Numbered from the stretch's first letter, positions 45,637-54,418 are shown. The stretch: 64,000 nucleotides of DNA from Streptomyces sp. A 4/2 (GCF_940670765.1 NZ_CALNVW010000017.1:248001-312000), one strand, 5' to 3'. Notes: a model not told the origin generated them from the letters alone. A program made the numbers and translations.

Positions 45637-45648
45637 TGCACTAGTGCA
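45637..45648. promoter_or_regulatory. Candidate MocR operator
   Basis: TGCACTAGTGCA is a perfect 12-bp palindrome in the 83-bp space between the divergent MocR and flavoprotein genes. A related partial motif (CTAGCACAA) lies 8-16 bp to the left. Operator function is inferred from position and symmetry. Confidence 0.55.
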
Positions 45649-45672
45649 ATAAAGAACGCAAGGGAGAACGTC

Positions 45673-46329
45673 ATGCCGGAGCTTTCCTCCTACCGGTCCA
45701 CCGAGCGCACCGTCCCCACCCGTTCGCGGGAGCGCGCCTCGTACGACCGCGAACTGGTGCACTCCGTACTCGACGAGGGCTACGTCTGCCACCTCGGCTT
45801 CATCCGCGACGGCGCTCCCGTCGTACTGCCCACGCTGTACGCGCGGCGGGACGAGCGCCTGTACATCCACGGTTCGACCGGGTCGCGCCCGCTGCGGGCG
45901 GCCGGGGCGCCCGACCCGGGCCTCGCCGTCTGTCTGACCGTCACCCATGTCGACGGTCTGGTACTGGCGCGCTCCGCCTTCCACCACTCGATCAACTACC
46001 GCTCCGTGGTGGTCCACGGCACGGCCTACCAGGTCACCGACCCGGAGGAGCAGCGCACCGCGCTCGACACGATCGTCGACCACGTCGTCCCCGGCCGCTC
46101 CGCCGACTCACGCCCGGCCGACGCGAAGGAACTCGCCGCGACCGCCGTGGTCCGCCTCGACCTCGACGAGGTCTCGGTCAAGATCCGCACCGGCGACCCC
46201 AACGACGAGCCCGCGGACCTCTCGCTGCCGCACTGGGCGGGCGTGGTGCCGCTGGCCCGCGGCTACGGCGCGCCCGTCCCGTCCGGAGACCTCGACCCGG
46301 CCGTCGCACTGCCCGGGTACCTCAGGTAG
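45673..46329 (+). CDS. Pyridoxamine 5'-phosphate oxidase family / flavin-nucleotide-binding protein
   Basis: A 218-aa split-barrel protein with LVHSVLDEGYVCHLGFIRDG, PTLYARRDERLYIHGSTGSR and the conserved FHHSINYRSVVVHG. ATG 45673 follows AGGGAGA. Such proteins next to MocR genes are common and may bind FMN, F420 or heme. A role in B6 metabolism is suggested by the regulator but not shown. Confidence 0.87.
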   Translation: MPELSSYRSTERTVPTRSRERASYDRELVHSVLDEGYVCHLGFIRDGAPVVLPTLYARRDERLYIHGSTGSRPLRAAGAPDPGLAVCLTVTHVDGLVLARSAFHHSINYRSVVVHGTAYQVTDPEEQRTALDTIVDHVVPGRSADSRPADAKELAATAVVRLDLDEVSVKIRTGDPNDEPADLSLPHWAGVVPLARGYGAPVPSGDLDPAVALPGYLR

Positions 46330-46374
46330 GAACGCGGGCGCTCCCGCAGCCGCGGGCGCTCCTCGGGAATGCCG

Positions 46375-47337
46375 TCAGACCGGGAACGACTGACGGCGGG
46401 CCAGGGACGCCGCCCGCATCTCCCCGTACGCGAGTCCGGCGACCGCGGCGAGCAGCAGCAGGGTGCCGGACACGGTGGCCGCCGTGAGCGGCTCACCCAG
46501 CAGCGAGACGGCGATCACCGCCGCGCTCACCGGCTCGATGAGCATGATCACCGAGACGGTGGCCGACCGGACCACGGCGGCCCCCGCGAAGTAGAGGGCG
46601 TAGGCGAGAGCCGTGGGGACGACCGCCACGTACGCCAGCAGCCCGGCCACCGTGCCCAGTTCGACGGTGTGCGGCAGCAGCCCCTCGACCACGGCGAGCG
46701 GCAGCAGGCAGAGCGTGCCGACCGCGAGTGACCAGGTGGTCGTCGACAGCGGGTCACCGCCGCCGTCCCGGCCGAGGCGGCGCGTCAGCAGGGTCATGAC
46801 CGCGTATCCGGCGGCCGAGAGCAGGGCCCAGCCGACACCGGCCGGGCGCACGGCCCCGCCTCCGCTGCCCAGGACCAGCACCACGAGGCCGCCCAGCGCG
46901 CCCGCGACGGCGATGATCCCGCCGGCCCCCAGCCGCTCCCCCATCGTCAGCCGCGCGCCGACGGCGATGAGCACGGGCCCGGCGCCGAGTGTGACGACGG
47001 TGGCCACCGCGAGTCCGGTGTCCTGGACGGCCGCGAAGTAGGCGGCCTGGAAGAGCGTGAACGCGGTCCCGGTGGCCGCGATGCGCAGGACCAGGCGTGC
47101 GCGTGGTTCGGCGGGCCCGGTCACCGTGCGCGGGCGGCGCAGCGCCTGCACGGCGAGCAGCACCACGAGCCCGCCCGCGCAGCGCCAGAAGGTCAGGGAG
47201 ACGGGTCCGAGATCGCTGGCCCGGTAGAGCAGCGAGGCAGCCGCCCCGGCTGTCCCCCAGGCCGCTCCGGCGATGGTCAGATAGGTGAGGCTCCGCCCGA
47301 CGGACAGGCAGGGAGCAGCATTCGACCGAGATGTCAC
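46375..47337 (-). CDS. EamA/DMT family transporter
   Basis: A 320-aa transporter with ten predicted helices ([20 protein letters not shown] begins the first; [21 protein letters not shown] is the typical late motif). GTG 47337 is chosen because GGAGAAG lies just upstream; a longer frame reaches 47517. It is the first of two consecutive, dissimilar EamA genes on this strand. A very short ORF lies 116 bp upstream of its start and could be a leader peptide. Confidence 0.85.
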   Translation of the reverse strand: MTSRSNAAPCLSVGRSLTYLTIAGAAWGTAGAAASLLYRASDLGPVSLTFWRCAGGLVVLLAVQALRRPRTVTGPAEPRARLVLRIAATGTAFTLFQAAYFAAVQDTGLAVATVVTLGAGPVLIAVGARLTMGERLGAGGIIAVAGALGGLVVLVLGSGGGAVRPAGVGWALLSAAGYAVMTLLTRRLGRDGGGDPLSTTTWSLAVGTLCLLPLAVVEGLLPHTVELGTVAGLLAYVAVVPTALAYALYFAGAAVVRSATVSVIMLIEPVSAAVIAVSLLGEPLTAATVSGTLLLLAAVAGLAYGEMRAASLARRQSFPV

Positions 47338-47453
47338 GTACTTCTCCACGTGAAAGACAGGGGTGGTGGTCGCTGAACTCCGCACGCGGGCAGCGACGAA
47401 CCGCTCGGGAACACCCCGAGCCCGGTCTACGTCAGAGAGTGCAGCCGCCCGCG

Positions 47454-47489
47454 CTAAGCGGCGGGGGGCGGAAGGACGGTGAGATGCAT
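47454..47489 (-). CDS. Possible 11-residue leader peptide upstream of the EamA gene
   Basis: ATG CAT CTC ... TAG encodes [11 protein letters not shown], preceded by a purine-poor region. It lies in the 198-bp gap between the two EamA genes and is followed by GC-rich sequence with imperfect dyad symmetry. Three consecutive Pro codons could stall ribosomes. Leader function is speculative. Confidence 0.25.
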   Translation of the reverse strand: MHLTVLPPPAA

Positions 47490-47535
47490 GCGGGCAGTGT
47501 AGTGCTCTTCGACCCACTGGATCCGGCCGGTAGTT

Positions 47536-48531
47536 CTACGTCCGGTCGGTCCGGGACGCCGTCGGTCCGACGGGCAACTCGGTCGTCCCCGCAGGAGATC
47601 CACCGGCCACCGGCCCCGAAGGCGCCTTCGGCGCGGACGACTGCGCGATGAACGCGCCGAACAGCACCACTGCCCCGCCGATGATCTGCGGCGCGGAGAG
47701 ATGCTCGCCGAGCAGCACCCAGGCGAGGACGGTCGCGATGACCGCCTCCAGGCAGGCCACCACCCCCGCCACCTGCGGGGAGAGCCTGCGCACCGAGACC
47801 ACCCCGAAGACGTACGCGACGACGGTGGCGATCAGCACGATCCAGCCGAGCAGCAGCCAGGCGGGAACCGCCGTGCCGTTCATGTCCGCACGGCCCGCGA
47901 GCAGCGACCAGTCCATCTGCCACGGCCGGGCGACCGCCGTCAACAGGGCGGTGCCGACGAGCAGTCCGTAGGCGATGACACCCAGCGGGTCGACCCGGTT
48001 CTCGCCGTCGCCGCCGTGGTCGGACAGCACGAAGTAGCCGACCTGGCAGCAGGCCGCCCCCAGGGCGAGCAACAGCCCGACGGCATCGAAACTCAGCCCC
48101 GACCAGACCTCCACGACGCAGGCGAGACCGCCGACGGCGAGCACCACACCGACGGCCGCGGCACGCGTCACCGGCCTGCGCTGGACGAACCTGACCCAGC
48201 CCAGCACGAGGGCGGGCGCAAGGTATTCGATGAGCAGGGCGACACCCACCGGGATGCGGGAGAGCGCGGCGAAGTAGCAGGCCTGCACACCCGCGACCGC
48301 GAACAGCCCGAACCCGAGGAGCAACGCGGGCCTGCGCCGTACGAGATCCCGGCGGCGCCAGGCGACAGGCAGCATCACCAGGGCGGCCCCGGCCACCCGC
48401 AGCCACACGACGTGCAGCGGGTCGAGCCCCGCTTCGATCAGCGGCTTGGCCGCGACACCTGACCCACCGAATGCGAAGGCCGACACCAGGGCGAGTCCCA
48501 GGCCGACGCTCTTCCCCTGAGACGCGTGCAT
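47536..48531 (-). CDS. EamA/DMT family transporter (RhaT-like)
   Basis: A 331-aa ten-helix transporter: GLGLALVSAFAFGGSGVAAKPLIEAG opens the first EamA repeat and EAVIATVLAWVLLGEHLSAPQ closes the second. The tail after about 300 is hydrophilic (SGPVAGGSPAGTTELPVGPT). ATG 48531 is used; GTG 48537 is two codons upstream. No obvious ribosome-binding site helps the choice. The substrate is unknown. Confidence 0.85.
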   Translation of the reverse strand: MHASQGKSVGLGLALVSAFAFGGSGVAAKPLIEAGLDPLHVVWLRVAGAALVMLPVAWRRRDLVRRRPALLLGFGLFAVAGVQACYFAALSRIPVGVALLIEYLAPALVLGWVRFVQRRPVTRAAAVGVVLAVGGLACVVEVWSGLSFDAVGLLLALGAACCQVGYFVLSDHGGDGENRVDPLGVIAYGLLVGTALLTAVARPWQMDWSLLAGRADMNGTAVPAWLLLGWIVLIATVVAYVFGVVSVRRLSPQVAGVVACLEAVIATVLAWVLLGEHLSAPQIIGGAVVLFGAFIAQSSAPKAPSGPVAGGSPAGTTELPVGPTASRTDRT

Positions 48532-48579
48532 CGGCACATCATGACAGGTGGGGTCAGGAGCGTCACCACCGATGCGCCT

Positions 48580-48646
48580 GTCAGGTTCCGCCCTTGATGT
48601 GGACGTCAGGTTTCGCCCTTGATGTGGGCGTCAGGTTTCGCCCTTG
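48580..48646. repeat. 25-bp tandem repeat duplicating the 3' end of the Clp-N gene
   Basis: Two full units (48580-48604, 48605-48629) and a 17-nt partial third share GTCAGGTTTCGCCCTTG. The third unit is the true 3' end of the Clp-N gene (codons GKGET and stop), so the terminal codons were copied twice downstream. Confidence 0.9.
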
Positions 48647-49245
48647 CCGAGCCGCCCCGCCAGCACCTCCGCGTCCACCCCTGCCCGGCCCAGCACCTCG
48701 ACGGCACGGCAGTCCCGGTCGCTCGCGAGCGCGGCCAGCAGATCAAGGCCGCTCACCTGCCGGTCCCCACGCGTCCCGGCGCGCTCCAGTGCGCCCTCCA
48801 TCGCCACGACCGCTGCGGGCGACCACCCCGCCACACCGGATTCGGCCACCACGGGAACCGCACCCGAGTCCTCCACCGAACCCTGCCAGCGCAGCCCGTA
48901 ACCAATGCTGCGCTGGACGAGATAGCCCAGCACCTTGGCAACCTGCGGGCCGCCGTCGAAGGCTGCCCGCACCTCGGGATCCGTTTCGATCACCGAGTGC
49001 AGCAGGTGGGCCGTATCGATCTGGTGGTCGCCGTCCCGCAGCGCACGTCGACGTGCACCTGCCACGACCGTCGCCAGCTCCACGGTGAGTCCGGCTTCGA
49101 TGTCGGCACGGGACGGGGCGGGCTGGTCATCCGGCCGGGTAGGGCTATGCACATCTTCCAGCTCACCAGACTCCTCCGCGCGGAACATCCCCGGCGGGAA
49201 GCATTTGGGCATCCGACAGAAGTTGGGCACGGGCTCCCGAGCCAT
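48631..49245 (-). CDS. Clp N-terminal (Clp R) domain protein
   Basis: About 204 aa with two Clp-N repeats: RRRALRDGDHQIDTAHLLHSVIE and MEGALERAGTRGDRQVSGLDLLAALASD. There is no AAA+ ATPase, so it is a stand-alone adaptor-like protein, a class common in Streptomyces. The start is unsure: ATG 49245 directly abuts AGGAGG; GTG 49230, ATG 49212 and ATG 49188 are in frame. Confidence 0.75.
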   Translation of the reverse strand: MAREPVPNFCRMPKCFPPGMFRAEESGELEDVHSPTRPDDQPAPSRADIEAGLTVELATVVAGARRRALRDGDHQIDTAHLLHSVIETDPEVRAAFDGGPQVAKVLGYLVQRSIGYGLRWQGSVEDSGAVPVVAESGVAGWSPAAVVAMEGALERAGTRGDRQVSGLDLLAALASDRDCRAVEVLGRAGVDAEVLAGRLGKGET

Positions 49246-49381
49246 CCTCCTTACGGATGAGATGGCGATTTCACGCCAAAGAGGTGCGCGCCGCCTTGCC
49301 ACGCTCCCCCTCGCAACCACGACCCGCCCGAATCCGTCTCACTTCGACAGGACCCCAGGCCCACCACGAGACGGAGGAAAC

Positions 49382-49561
49382 TTGCCCCTGTGGATGGTCG
49401 CGCTGCTCGCCAGGGACGGAATGCAGTACGTGTACCGGGTCTACGCCCCGCACGACGCGCTGCCCGGCGATCTCTTCTGGGCAGCTTTCCACTGCCATGA
49501 CGAGAGCGCACGCCCCCGGGCCTCCGACTGGTTCGATTCCGCCGAGATCTGGCAGATCTGA
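49382..49561 (+). CDS. Small hypothetical protein
   Basis: Reading from TTG 49382 with GGAGG four bases upstream gives 59 aa: PLWMVALLARDGMQYVYRVY... HDALPGDLFWAAFHCHDESA... ending DSAEIWQI. Codon bias is good and the aromatic-rich sequence looks like a compact domain. No family was recognised. Confidence 0.5.
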   Translation: MPLWMVALLARDGMQYVYRVYAPHDALPGDLFWAAFHCHDESARPRASDWFDSAEIWQI

Positions 49562-49639
49562 CGCTTCATCAGTATTGAATGTTCTCGGCCCAGCGGCTAC
49601 GTTCCGCGACATCGCAACCCGACGAGAAGGGGTGGTCGC

Positions 49640-50068
49640 ATGGCCGAAGTCAGCGCCGAGGCTCGGATCGAAGCACCGGCCGAGAAGGTGTGGACCCAGC
49701 TGACCGACTTCAGCTCGTACGGCGAGTGGAACGCCACACACACCAGCTTCCCCAAGGGCGGCCCGGCCGAGCTCGCGGTCGGGGCCACCTACGAGGAGAA
49801 CATGAAACTGATGGGCTTCCCCGCGGAGGTGAACTGGACGGTCGACCAGCTGGAAACCACGGCGCTGCTGGTCACCCGTGGCAAGGGACCGATGGGCGTC
49901 AACCTCGCGATGCGCTACTCGCTCACGGCGGACGGCGACGCGACCCTGGTCCGCATCGACGGAGAGTTCACCGGCGCGGCCGTGTCGCTGATGGCGGGCA
50001 AGCTCAAGGATTCGGCGACCGCCGCGCTCCACGAGTCGCTGCGCAAGCTCGCCGGACTGGTCACCTGA
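49640..50068 (+). CDS. SRPBCC (START/Bet v1-like) family protein
   Basis: A 142-aa polyketide-cyclase/dehydrase-type protein: EVSAEARIEAPAEKVWTQLTDFSSYGEWN at the start, then KGPMGVNLAMRYSLTADGDATLVRIDGEF, and a long C-terminal helix with LKDSATAALHESLRKLAGL. It binds a hydrophobic ligand of unknown nature. A strong hairpin follows. Confidence 0.88.
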   Translation: MAEVSAEARIEAPAEKVWTQLTDFSSYGEWNATHTSFPKGGPAELAVGATYEENMKLMGFPAEVNWTVDQLETTALLVTRGKGPMGVNLAMRYSLTADGDATLVRIDGEFTGAAVSLMAGKLKDSATAALHESLRKLAGLVT

Positions 50069-50085
50069 CCGCGCGACCCCGCACA

Positions 50086-50125
50086 GCAGGTGGCGCCCCA
50101 CGGATCTCCGTGGGGCGCCACCTGC
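50086..50125 (+). terminator. Hairpin after the SRPBCC gene
   Basis: A perfect 18-bp stem (50086-50103 with 50108-50125) and a 4-nt loop, 18 bp past the stop. It can also serve the convergent PadR gene. Confidence 0.85.
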
Positions 50126-50130
50126 ATACC

Positions 50131-50195
50131 GGCATCTGCCGGGTAGGGCCGAGCCGGCCCCGTACGGGCATCCGCCGGGTAGGGCCGGGCCGGCC
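50131..50195. repeat. Two direct copies of a 29-bp sequence
   Basis: 50131-50159 and 50167-50195 differ at two positions and share GCCGGGTAGGGCCG. They lie between the hairpin and the PadR stop. Confidence 0.9.
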
Positions 50196-50198
50196 GAT

Positions 50199-50786
50199 TC
50201 AGTCCTCGTCGGCCAGGATCAGATAGAGCTTCTTCCGGGACTCCCCGATGACGGCCATCGCCTTCTTGCGCTGCTCGGGCGTACCGGTCCTCCAGACCTG
50301 ACCGAACGCCTCCATCAGACCGAATCCGGCCTGCCGGACCTCGTTCATCGTCTCCCAGTCGCCACCGCGCCCCGCCGCGTCCTCCCAGGGGGCGTCGGGC
50401 CCCTCGTCGGCCGCCGTGCGCCCGGACCCGGTGAGCGTGAACAGCTTCTTGCCGCCCTCGCTCTCGCTGGTGATCAGCCCCTCGTCCTCGAGCAGCTGAA
50501 GCGTCGGATAGACGGAACCGGGACTGGGGCGCCAGGCCCCGCCACTGCGCTCGCCGATCTCCTGAATCATTTCGTAGCCGTGCATGGCCCGGTCCTTGAG
50601 CAGAGCCAGGATCGACGCACGCACGTCACCGCGGCGCGCCCTGCCCCTGGGTCCGCCCCTGCCGCCGCGCCCGCCGAAAGGGCCGCCGAACGGAGGGCCG
50701 AACGGACCGAAGGCCCCCCGACGCCCTTCGAAGTCACCCCGACCCTGATGGCCGGGGCCGCCGTTTCCATGTCCATGGGAACGCAT
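50199..50786 (-). CDS. PadR family transcriptional regulator
   Basis: A 195-aa regulator. A Gly/Arg-rich N-terminus (about 50 residues) precedes the PadR winged HTH: VRASILALLKDRAMHGYEMI, then GSVYPTLQLLEDEGLI and the wing ESEGGKKLFTLT. The C-terminal helix with EQRKKAMAVIGESRKKLYLIL should dimerise. ATG 50786 is preferred over GTG 50795 because AGGAAG is well spaced for it. A palindrome at 50830 in its promoter suggests autorepression. The Tn7-like element begins 92 bp upstream. Confidence 0.9.
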   Translation of the reverse strand: MRSHGHGNGGPGHQGRGDFEGRRGAFGPFGPPFGGPFGGRGGRGGPRGRARRGDVRASILALLKDRAMHGYEMIQEIGERSGGAWRPSPGSVYPTLQLLEDEGLITSESEGGKKLFTLTGSGRTAADEGPDAPWEDAAGRGGDWETMNEVRQAGFGLMEAFGQVWRTGTPEQRKKAMAVIGESRKKLYLILADED

Positions 50787-50829
50787 CGCGCTCACTTCCT
50801 TCCATCGTTGATCTGTCGCGATGCGTCAA

Positions 50830-50839
50830 CGATATATCG
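50830..50839. promoter_or_regulatory. Candidate PadR autoregulatory operator
   Basis: CGATATATCG is a perfect palindrome 44 bp upstream of the PadR start. AT-rich dyads of this kind are typical PadR sites and stand out in GC-rich DNA. Confidence 0.55.
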
Positions 50840-50867
50840 GAACTGTTCTTTTAGCAATGCACTCGAA

Positions 50868-50877
50868 ACCGCATACG
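50868..50877. repeat. Left copy of the 10-bp direct repeat flanking the Tn7-like element
   Basis: ACCGCATACG abuts the left transposon end directly. The identical sequence abuts the right end at 62966-62975. This is the expected signature of target-site duplication, though twice the 5 bp of classical Tn7. Confidence 0.9.
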
Positions 50878-50923
50878 TGTCCTGTGACAGCGAATCTCGT
50901 TCGATTGCCACTGAACTTTGACC
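50878..50923. repeat. Left terminal inverted repeat of the Tn7-like element
   Basis: It begins TGTCCTGTGACAG, identical to the right end in reverse complement for 13 bp. After 11 divergent bases, 22 bp match with one mismatch. The inner motif CACTGAACTTTGACC recurs at about 50934-50953 as a second copy (CACCGAACTTTGACC); these are likely TnsB-binding sites. Confidence 0.92.
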
Positions 50924-50972
50924 ACCGGTACGTTCCTGCCACCGAACTTTGACCGTTGAGGTTGGAGGCGTG

Positions 50973-51734
50973 GTGGGGGCATCGGCTCAGGCGTACGGGG
51001 ATCCGGCGTTATCTGCCTTTGAGCTGGACTTTCTTGAGTCTGGTGGGCGTCGTCGCGGGCCGTTGGGCCAGTTGTGGAGTACGCGGTTTGAGGGCGTTCA
51101 GCCGGTACGTGAGTTCCGGTGGGCGAAGGGTGGGGAGAGCTTCCCGGGCTGGTACTTCGCGGCGACGACCAGCGGTCACGTGGGCTACGAGTCGTGGCTG
51201 GAGCGGGACTGTTTGATCTTGCTGGACCGTGATCCGAGGGTTGTCGGGATCGCCTCGCAGCCGTTCTGGTTGCACTGGCAGGACGGTCCTGCACTGCGTC
51301 GCCATGCGCCTGACCACTTCGTACGCCTTGCTGACGGGCGGGCCAGGGTGGTCGATGTCCGGTCCGCGGACCGGCTGGACGAACGAACCGGAGAGGCGTT
51401 CGCGGCGACGCGTCGGGACTGTGAGGCGGTGGGCTGGGAGTTTGCGTGGATGGGCACGCCCGAGCCGGTGTTCATGGCGAACTTGCGCTGGCTGGCCCGC
51501 TACCGGCGGACCCGCTCGGGACGCCCGGAGGGGGTGGCGGCCTCGCTGGTGGAGGTCTTCGAGGAGCCGCTGCCGTTGTGGTCGGGAGCCGGCAGGGTGG
51601 GCGATCGGCTGCAGGTCCTGCCGGTCCTGTTTCATCTGCTGTGGTCCGGACGGCTGGGCACGGACCTGGAGTCCGCGGTGCTGGGGGCGGACAGCCTCGT
51701 CTGGACAGAAGGGCGGGCGGCATGGGCAGGATGA
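50973..51734 (+). CDS. TnsA-like heteromeric transposase endonuclease subunit
   Basis: A 253-aa endonuclease that would cut the 5' strands at the transposon ends, allowing cut-and-paste transposition with TnsB. The restriction-endonuclease-like core is visible: Glu in YESWLERDCLILLD, Asp in RRHAPDHFVRLADGRARVVDVRS with the VDVR strand as the E/Q-x-K position. The start is chosen at GTG 50973, 4 nt after GGAGG; GTG 50970 and TTG 50949 are in frame. The 3' end overlaps tnsB. Confidence 0.87.
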   Translation: MGASAQAYGDPALSAFELDFLESGGRRRGPLGQLWSTRFEGVQPVREFRWAKGGESFPGWYFAATTSGHVGYESWLERDCLILLDRDPRVVGIASQPFWLHWQDGPALRRHAPDHFVRLADGRARVVDVRSADRLDERTGEAFAATRRDCEAVGWEFAWMGTPEPVFMANLRWLARYRRTRSGRPEGVAASLVEVFEEPLPLWSGAGRVGDRLQVLPVLFHLLWSGRLGTDLESAVLGADSLVWTEGRAAWAG

Positions 51735-53087
51735 AGCGGCCGGGTCGGGTCGCGGTCGGTGACCGGGTGCGGTTCGAGGGCCAGATCCGCGGAGTGCTCG
51801 CCGTTGCCGCCCAGGCGGTGACGCTGGCGGAGGGCGAAGAGCCGTATCGGGTCGTGCCGTTGCTCGAGTTGTTCGCGGCAGCCGATTTCAAGGTCGTGGA
51901 CAGCCCGGTTCGGATGCCGTTGCCGGCGGCCTCGCTGCTGGAGGCATTTCCCGCCCGGGAGGTGGAGAGGGCTCTGTGGTGGGAGGGCCACATCCTGGAG
52001 GTGCTGCACGGGCTGCCGCCCGGAGCGGAGCCCGGTACGGCGGTCCGGCCTGAGTACGGGCCGGAGCGGTCCTTGACCGCCCGGCAGCGGGCAAAGGCCG
52101 CTGAGCTGACTGCCGCTGGTCACAAGGTCTCTGCCAGTACGGTCGCCCACCGTCGGCGTCGCTACCAGGAACGCGGGGTGCTGGGCCTGGCCGATCACCG
52201 GCCGGTCCGCAGGACGGCCGAGTTCGGGGAGGTCGACGATGCGGTGGTGGCCGCGATGCGGCAGGCGATCAAGGAAGCGGTGGACGCCTCAACCCGCACG
52301 GGGACGTTCATTTTGTGGCGGACCGGCGAGATCCTCAAGGAAGCACCTGGTGGGCAGGGAGTTGGGCTTCCCTCGCAGCGGACGCTCTACCGGCTGCTGG
52401 CGAAGCTGACTTCGGGCACTCACACGTCCGGCTCGGCGGTGACCCGCAGGTCCAGGGCCCACGGGGCCACGACGCCGCACGGTGAACTGCCCGTGTTCGC
52501 ACCGGGCGAGGTCATGCAGATCGACTCCACCTCGCTGGATGTGCTGGTCCTGCTCGACAACGGCGTCACGGGCAGAGTCGAGCTCACCGCCATGATCGAT
52601 GTCGCCACTAGGACGCTGACAGCGGCGGTGCTGCGGCCGACCACGAAAGCCGTGGATGCCAGCGTGCTGCTGGCCCGCACCGTCACTCCCGAACTGATGC
52701 GGCCGGGCTGGGCGGACGCGCTCAGGATGTCCCGCTCGGTGTTGCCGCACCGCAGGCTCCTGGCCCTGGACGAGCGTCTGGCCCATGCGGCGGCCCGGCC
52801 GGTGATCGTCCCGGAGGTCATCGTCTGTGATCACGGCAAGGCCTTCCTCTCCCGCAACTTCATCTCCTCCTGCCGGTTCTTGGAGATCGAAGTGCAGCCG
52901 GCCCATCAGTGCTCGCCCTTCGAGAAGGGGCATATCGAGAAGATGCTGGGCTCGGTGGCCACGCTGTTCGCACAGTTCCTGCCCACCTACACCGGCCGCA
53001 GCGTCGAACACCGCGGCCGGCACCTGGAACGCGAACGGGTGTGGTCGCTGCTGGAGTTGCAGGAGCTGCTGGACGAGTGGATCGTCG
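51722..53087 (+). pseudogene. tnsB, 5' part (DDE transposase), interrupted
   Basis: 455 codons of a Mu/TnsB-type transposase: an N-terminal HTH region (SLTARQRAKAAELTAAGHKV), the catalytic RNase-H fold with Asp268 (MQIDSTSLD), Asp370 (VIVCDHGKAF) and Glu406 (EKGHIEKMLG). It runs as far as LLDEWIV and then enters the inner element, stopping at 53137. The complete DDE triad is in this part, but the C-terminal Mu-C and TnsC-contact region is on the far side (59515). ATG 51731, which overlaps the tnsA stop as ATGA, is an alternative start. Confidence 0.88.
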
Positions 53088-53091
53088 ACCA

Positions 53092-53103
53092 CTTTACCGA
53101 CCG
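53092..53103. repeat. Left terminal inverted repeat of the Tn554-like element
   Basis: CTTTACCGACCG, the exact reverse complement of 59503-59514. It is a probable recombinase-binding arm beside the crossover site. Confidence 0.85.
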
Positions 53104-53218
53104 CGGGAGCTCATGTTCCGGCTCTGACCTGCGGTGATTCATAGACTACATGTCCGCGACGGTCAGGTGAGGCCGTTTCCGTAGCTCATCTGGGTGGTCT
53201 CGTGTGTCGGCTGCATGC

Positions 53219-53719
53219 TCACGGTGTCGCAGGGTTTCCGGTATTCGCGGGGCAGTCGTGCTGGTGGGGCTGGGGTCCTGCGATGTTGAGGACGGGGTCT
53301 TCTCCTTCGGGGATTTCGAAGACGAAGACGACGCCGGAGGCCGTGGCCTGGACCGAGCACTGGTTGTCGAAGGTCAGCGGTGTGTAGGGCTGCCAGGCGC
53401 AACCGGTGCGGTCGAGAGATTCGATCACGTCGGCGTACTTGATCTTGCCGGGGAATGTCTCCCTGCCGACCAGGCCGATGGGGAGATCGATGACATCACG
53501 CCAGGTCTGGAGACAGATCAGGATGATCTTCTGGCAGCGGCAGACACTCAGCTCAAGGTCGCCGTAGGCGAACAGACGCGGCCACGATCGACGCTTCCCG
53601 ATGACCACTTCAAAGGGCTCACCGAGGGCCGCAGTGACCTCGTCCCAGGCGGCGCCGTTCGAGACCGGACCCAGCCGTCCCGACTGGGCGAGTTCCGTTA
53701 GGACGTCGAGTAGCTCCAT
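53219..53719 (-). CDS. Hypothetical cargo protein
   Basis: About 166 aa from ATG 53719 (MELLDVLTELAQSGRLGPVS). Notable segments are AAWDEVTAALGEPFEVVIGK, FAYGDLELSVCRCQKIILIC and VVFVFEIPEGEDPVLNIAGP. The pattern, a short helix then beta strands around a GD-LE motif, resembles small immunity-type proteins of the SMI1/SUKH or Imm classes, but no family is certain. It is cargo of the Tn554-like element. Confidence 0.6.
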   Translation of the reverse strand: MELLDVLTELAQSGRLGPVSNGAAWDEVTAALGEPFEVVIGKRRSWPRLFAYGDLELSVCRCQKIILICLQTWRDVIDLPIGLVGRETFPGKIKYADVIESLDRTGCAWQPYTPLTFDNQCSVQATASGVVFVFEIPEGEDPVLNIAGPQPHQHDCPANTGNPATP

Positions 53720-53806
53720 GGGGCAGGAGCCTGTCATCTGCGGCGATGGGCTGTCCAACGGCTTTGGGTGAGGTGGGGCGAGGAAAGCATGGAGGCGTGT
53801 CGTTGA

Positions 53807-53926
53807 TCAGTCGGGCTGAGCCATCCCGCGGTGGCGGTGGGCGTTGTCGAACAGAGCCCAGCCGTCGAGTTCGAAGTAGAACCAAATGCCTTCTTCATCC
53901 CAGTAACAGCGGAGCCACTTCGTCAC
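53807..53926 (-). CDS. Small hypothetical protein, 39 aa
   Basis: GTG 53926 to TGA 53807 reads VTKWLRCYWDEEGIWFYFELDGWALFDN... MAQPD. The opening TKWLRxYWDEE..WFYFE resembles a small actinobacterial protein family of unknown function in which an aromatic strand pair precedes a variable tail. The short tail here may be truncated. Confidence 0.5.
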   Translation of the reverse strand: MTKWLRCYWDEEGIWFYFELDGWALFDNAHRHRGMAQPD

Positions 53927-53995
53927 TCGGCCACGATAAGTCGCGCCTGCGACAAGGGCTGGCCTGGCTCCGCGCGTGCCAGCTTCCGAGGCTGG

Positions 53996-54418
53996 TCAAG
54001 GGTCTGAGGGCGCGTCGATTGCTCCGGCTGAGCGGAGCGCGCGGCCGAGGTCTCCGACGAGAATCCGCGGGTGGCGGCGCCACCACATGTCGTCGGGATC
54101 GAAACGGCTGATCCAGTGGAACTGGGACAGTGCCTGGCCGTCGTCGAAGGCGGTCGCGGCCCGGAAGCGGTTGTCGAGTTCCTGGATCCGCTGGTTCCAG
54201 GCCACGAGCACGTGCCCGGGCAGGAGAACCCACGCCTCGTGGAGCCAGTTCCGGCTGTAGAGGTCGTTGGTGTACTCGTCGATGAAATCCTCGTAGCCGT
54301 TCTCAACGGTCCCGACGAGCGAGGCCCACTGGTCGACCATCTCTGTGACGGTGAACGCCTTGCGCCAGCCGCGCCCGTGCAGTACCTCGCCTGCCGCTGG
54401 GTCGTCCTGGGGCTCCAT
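53996..54418 (-). CDS. Hypothetical cargo protein
   Basis: 140 aa, rich in Trp: GRGWRKAFTVTEMVDQWASL, ENGYEDFIDEYTNDLYSRNW, VAWNQRIQELDNRFRAATAF. It is mainly helical and cytoplasmic. No family is recognised. It is one of four leftward cargo genes downstream of the recombinase operon. Confidence 0.6.
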   Translation of the reverse strand: MEPQDDPAAGEVLHGRGWRKAFTVTEMVDQWASLVGTVENGYEDFIDEYTNDLYSRNWLHEAWVLLPGHVLVAWNQRIQELDNRFRAATAFDDGQALSQFHWISRFDPDDMWWRRHPRILVGDLGRALRSAGAIDAPSDP

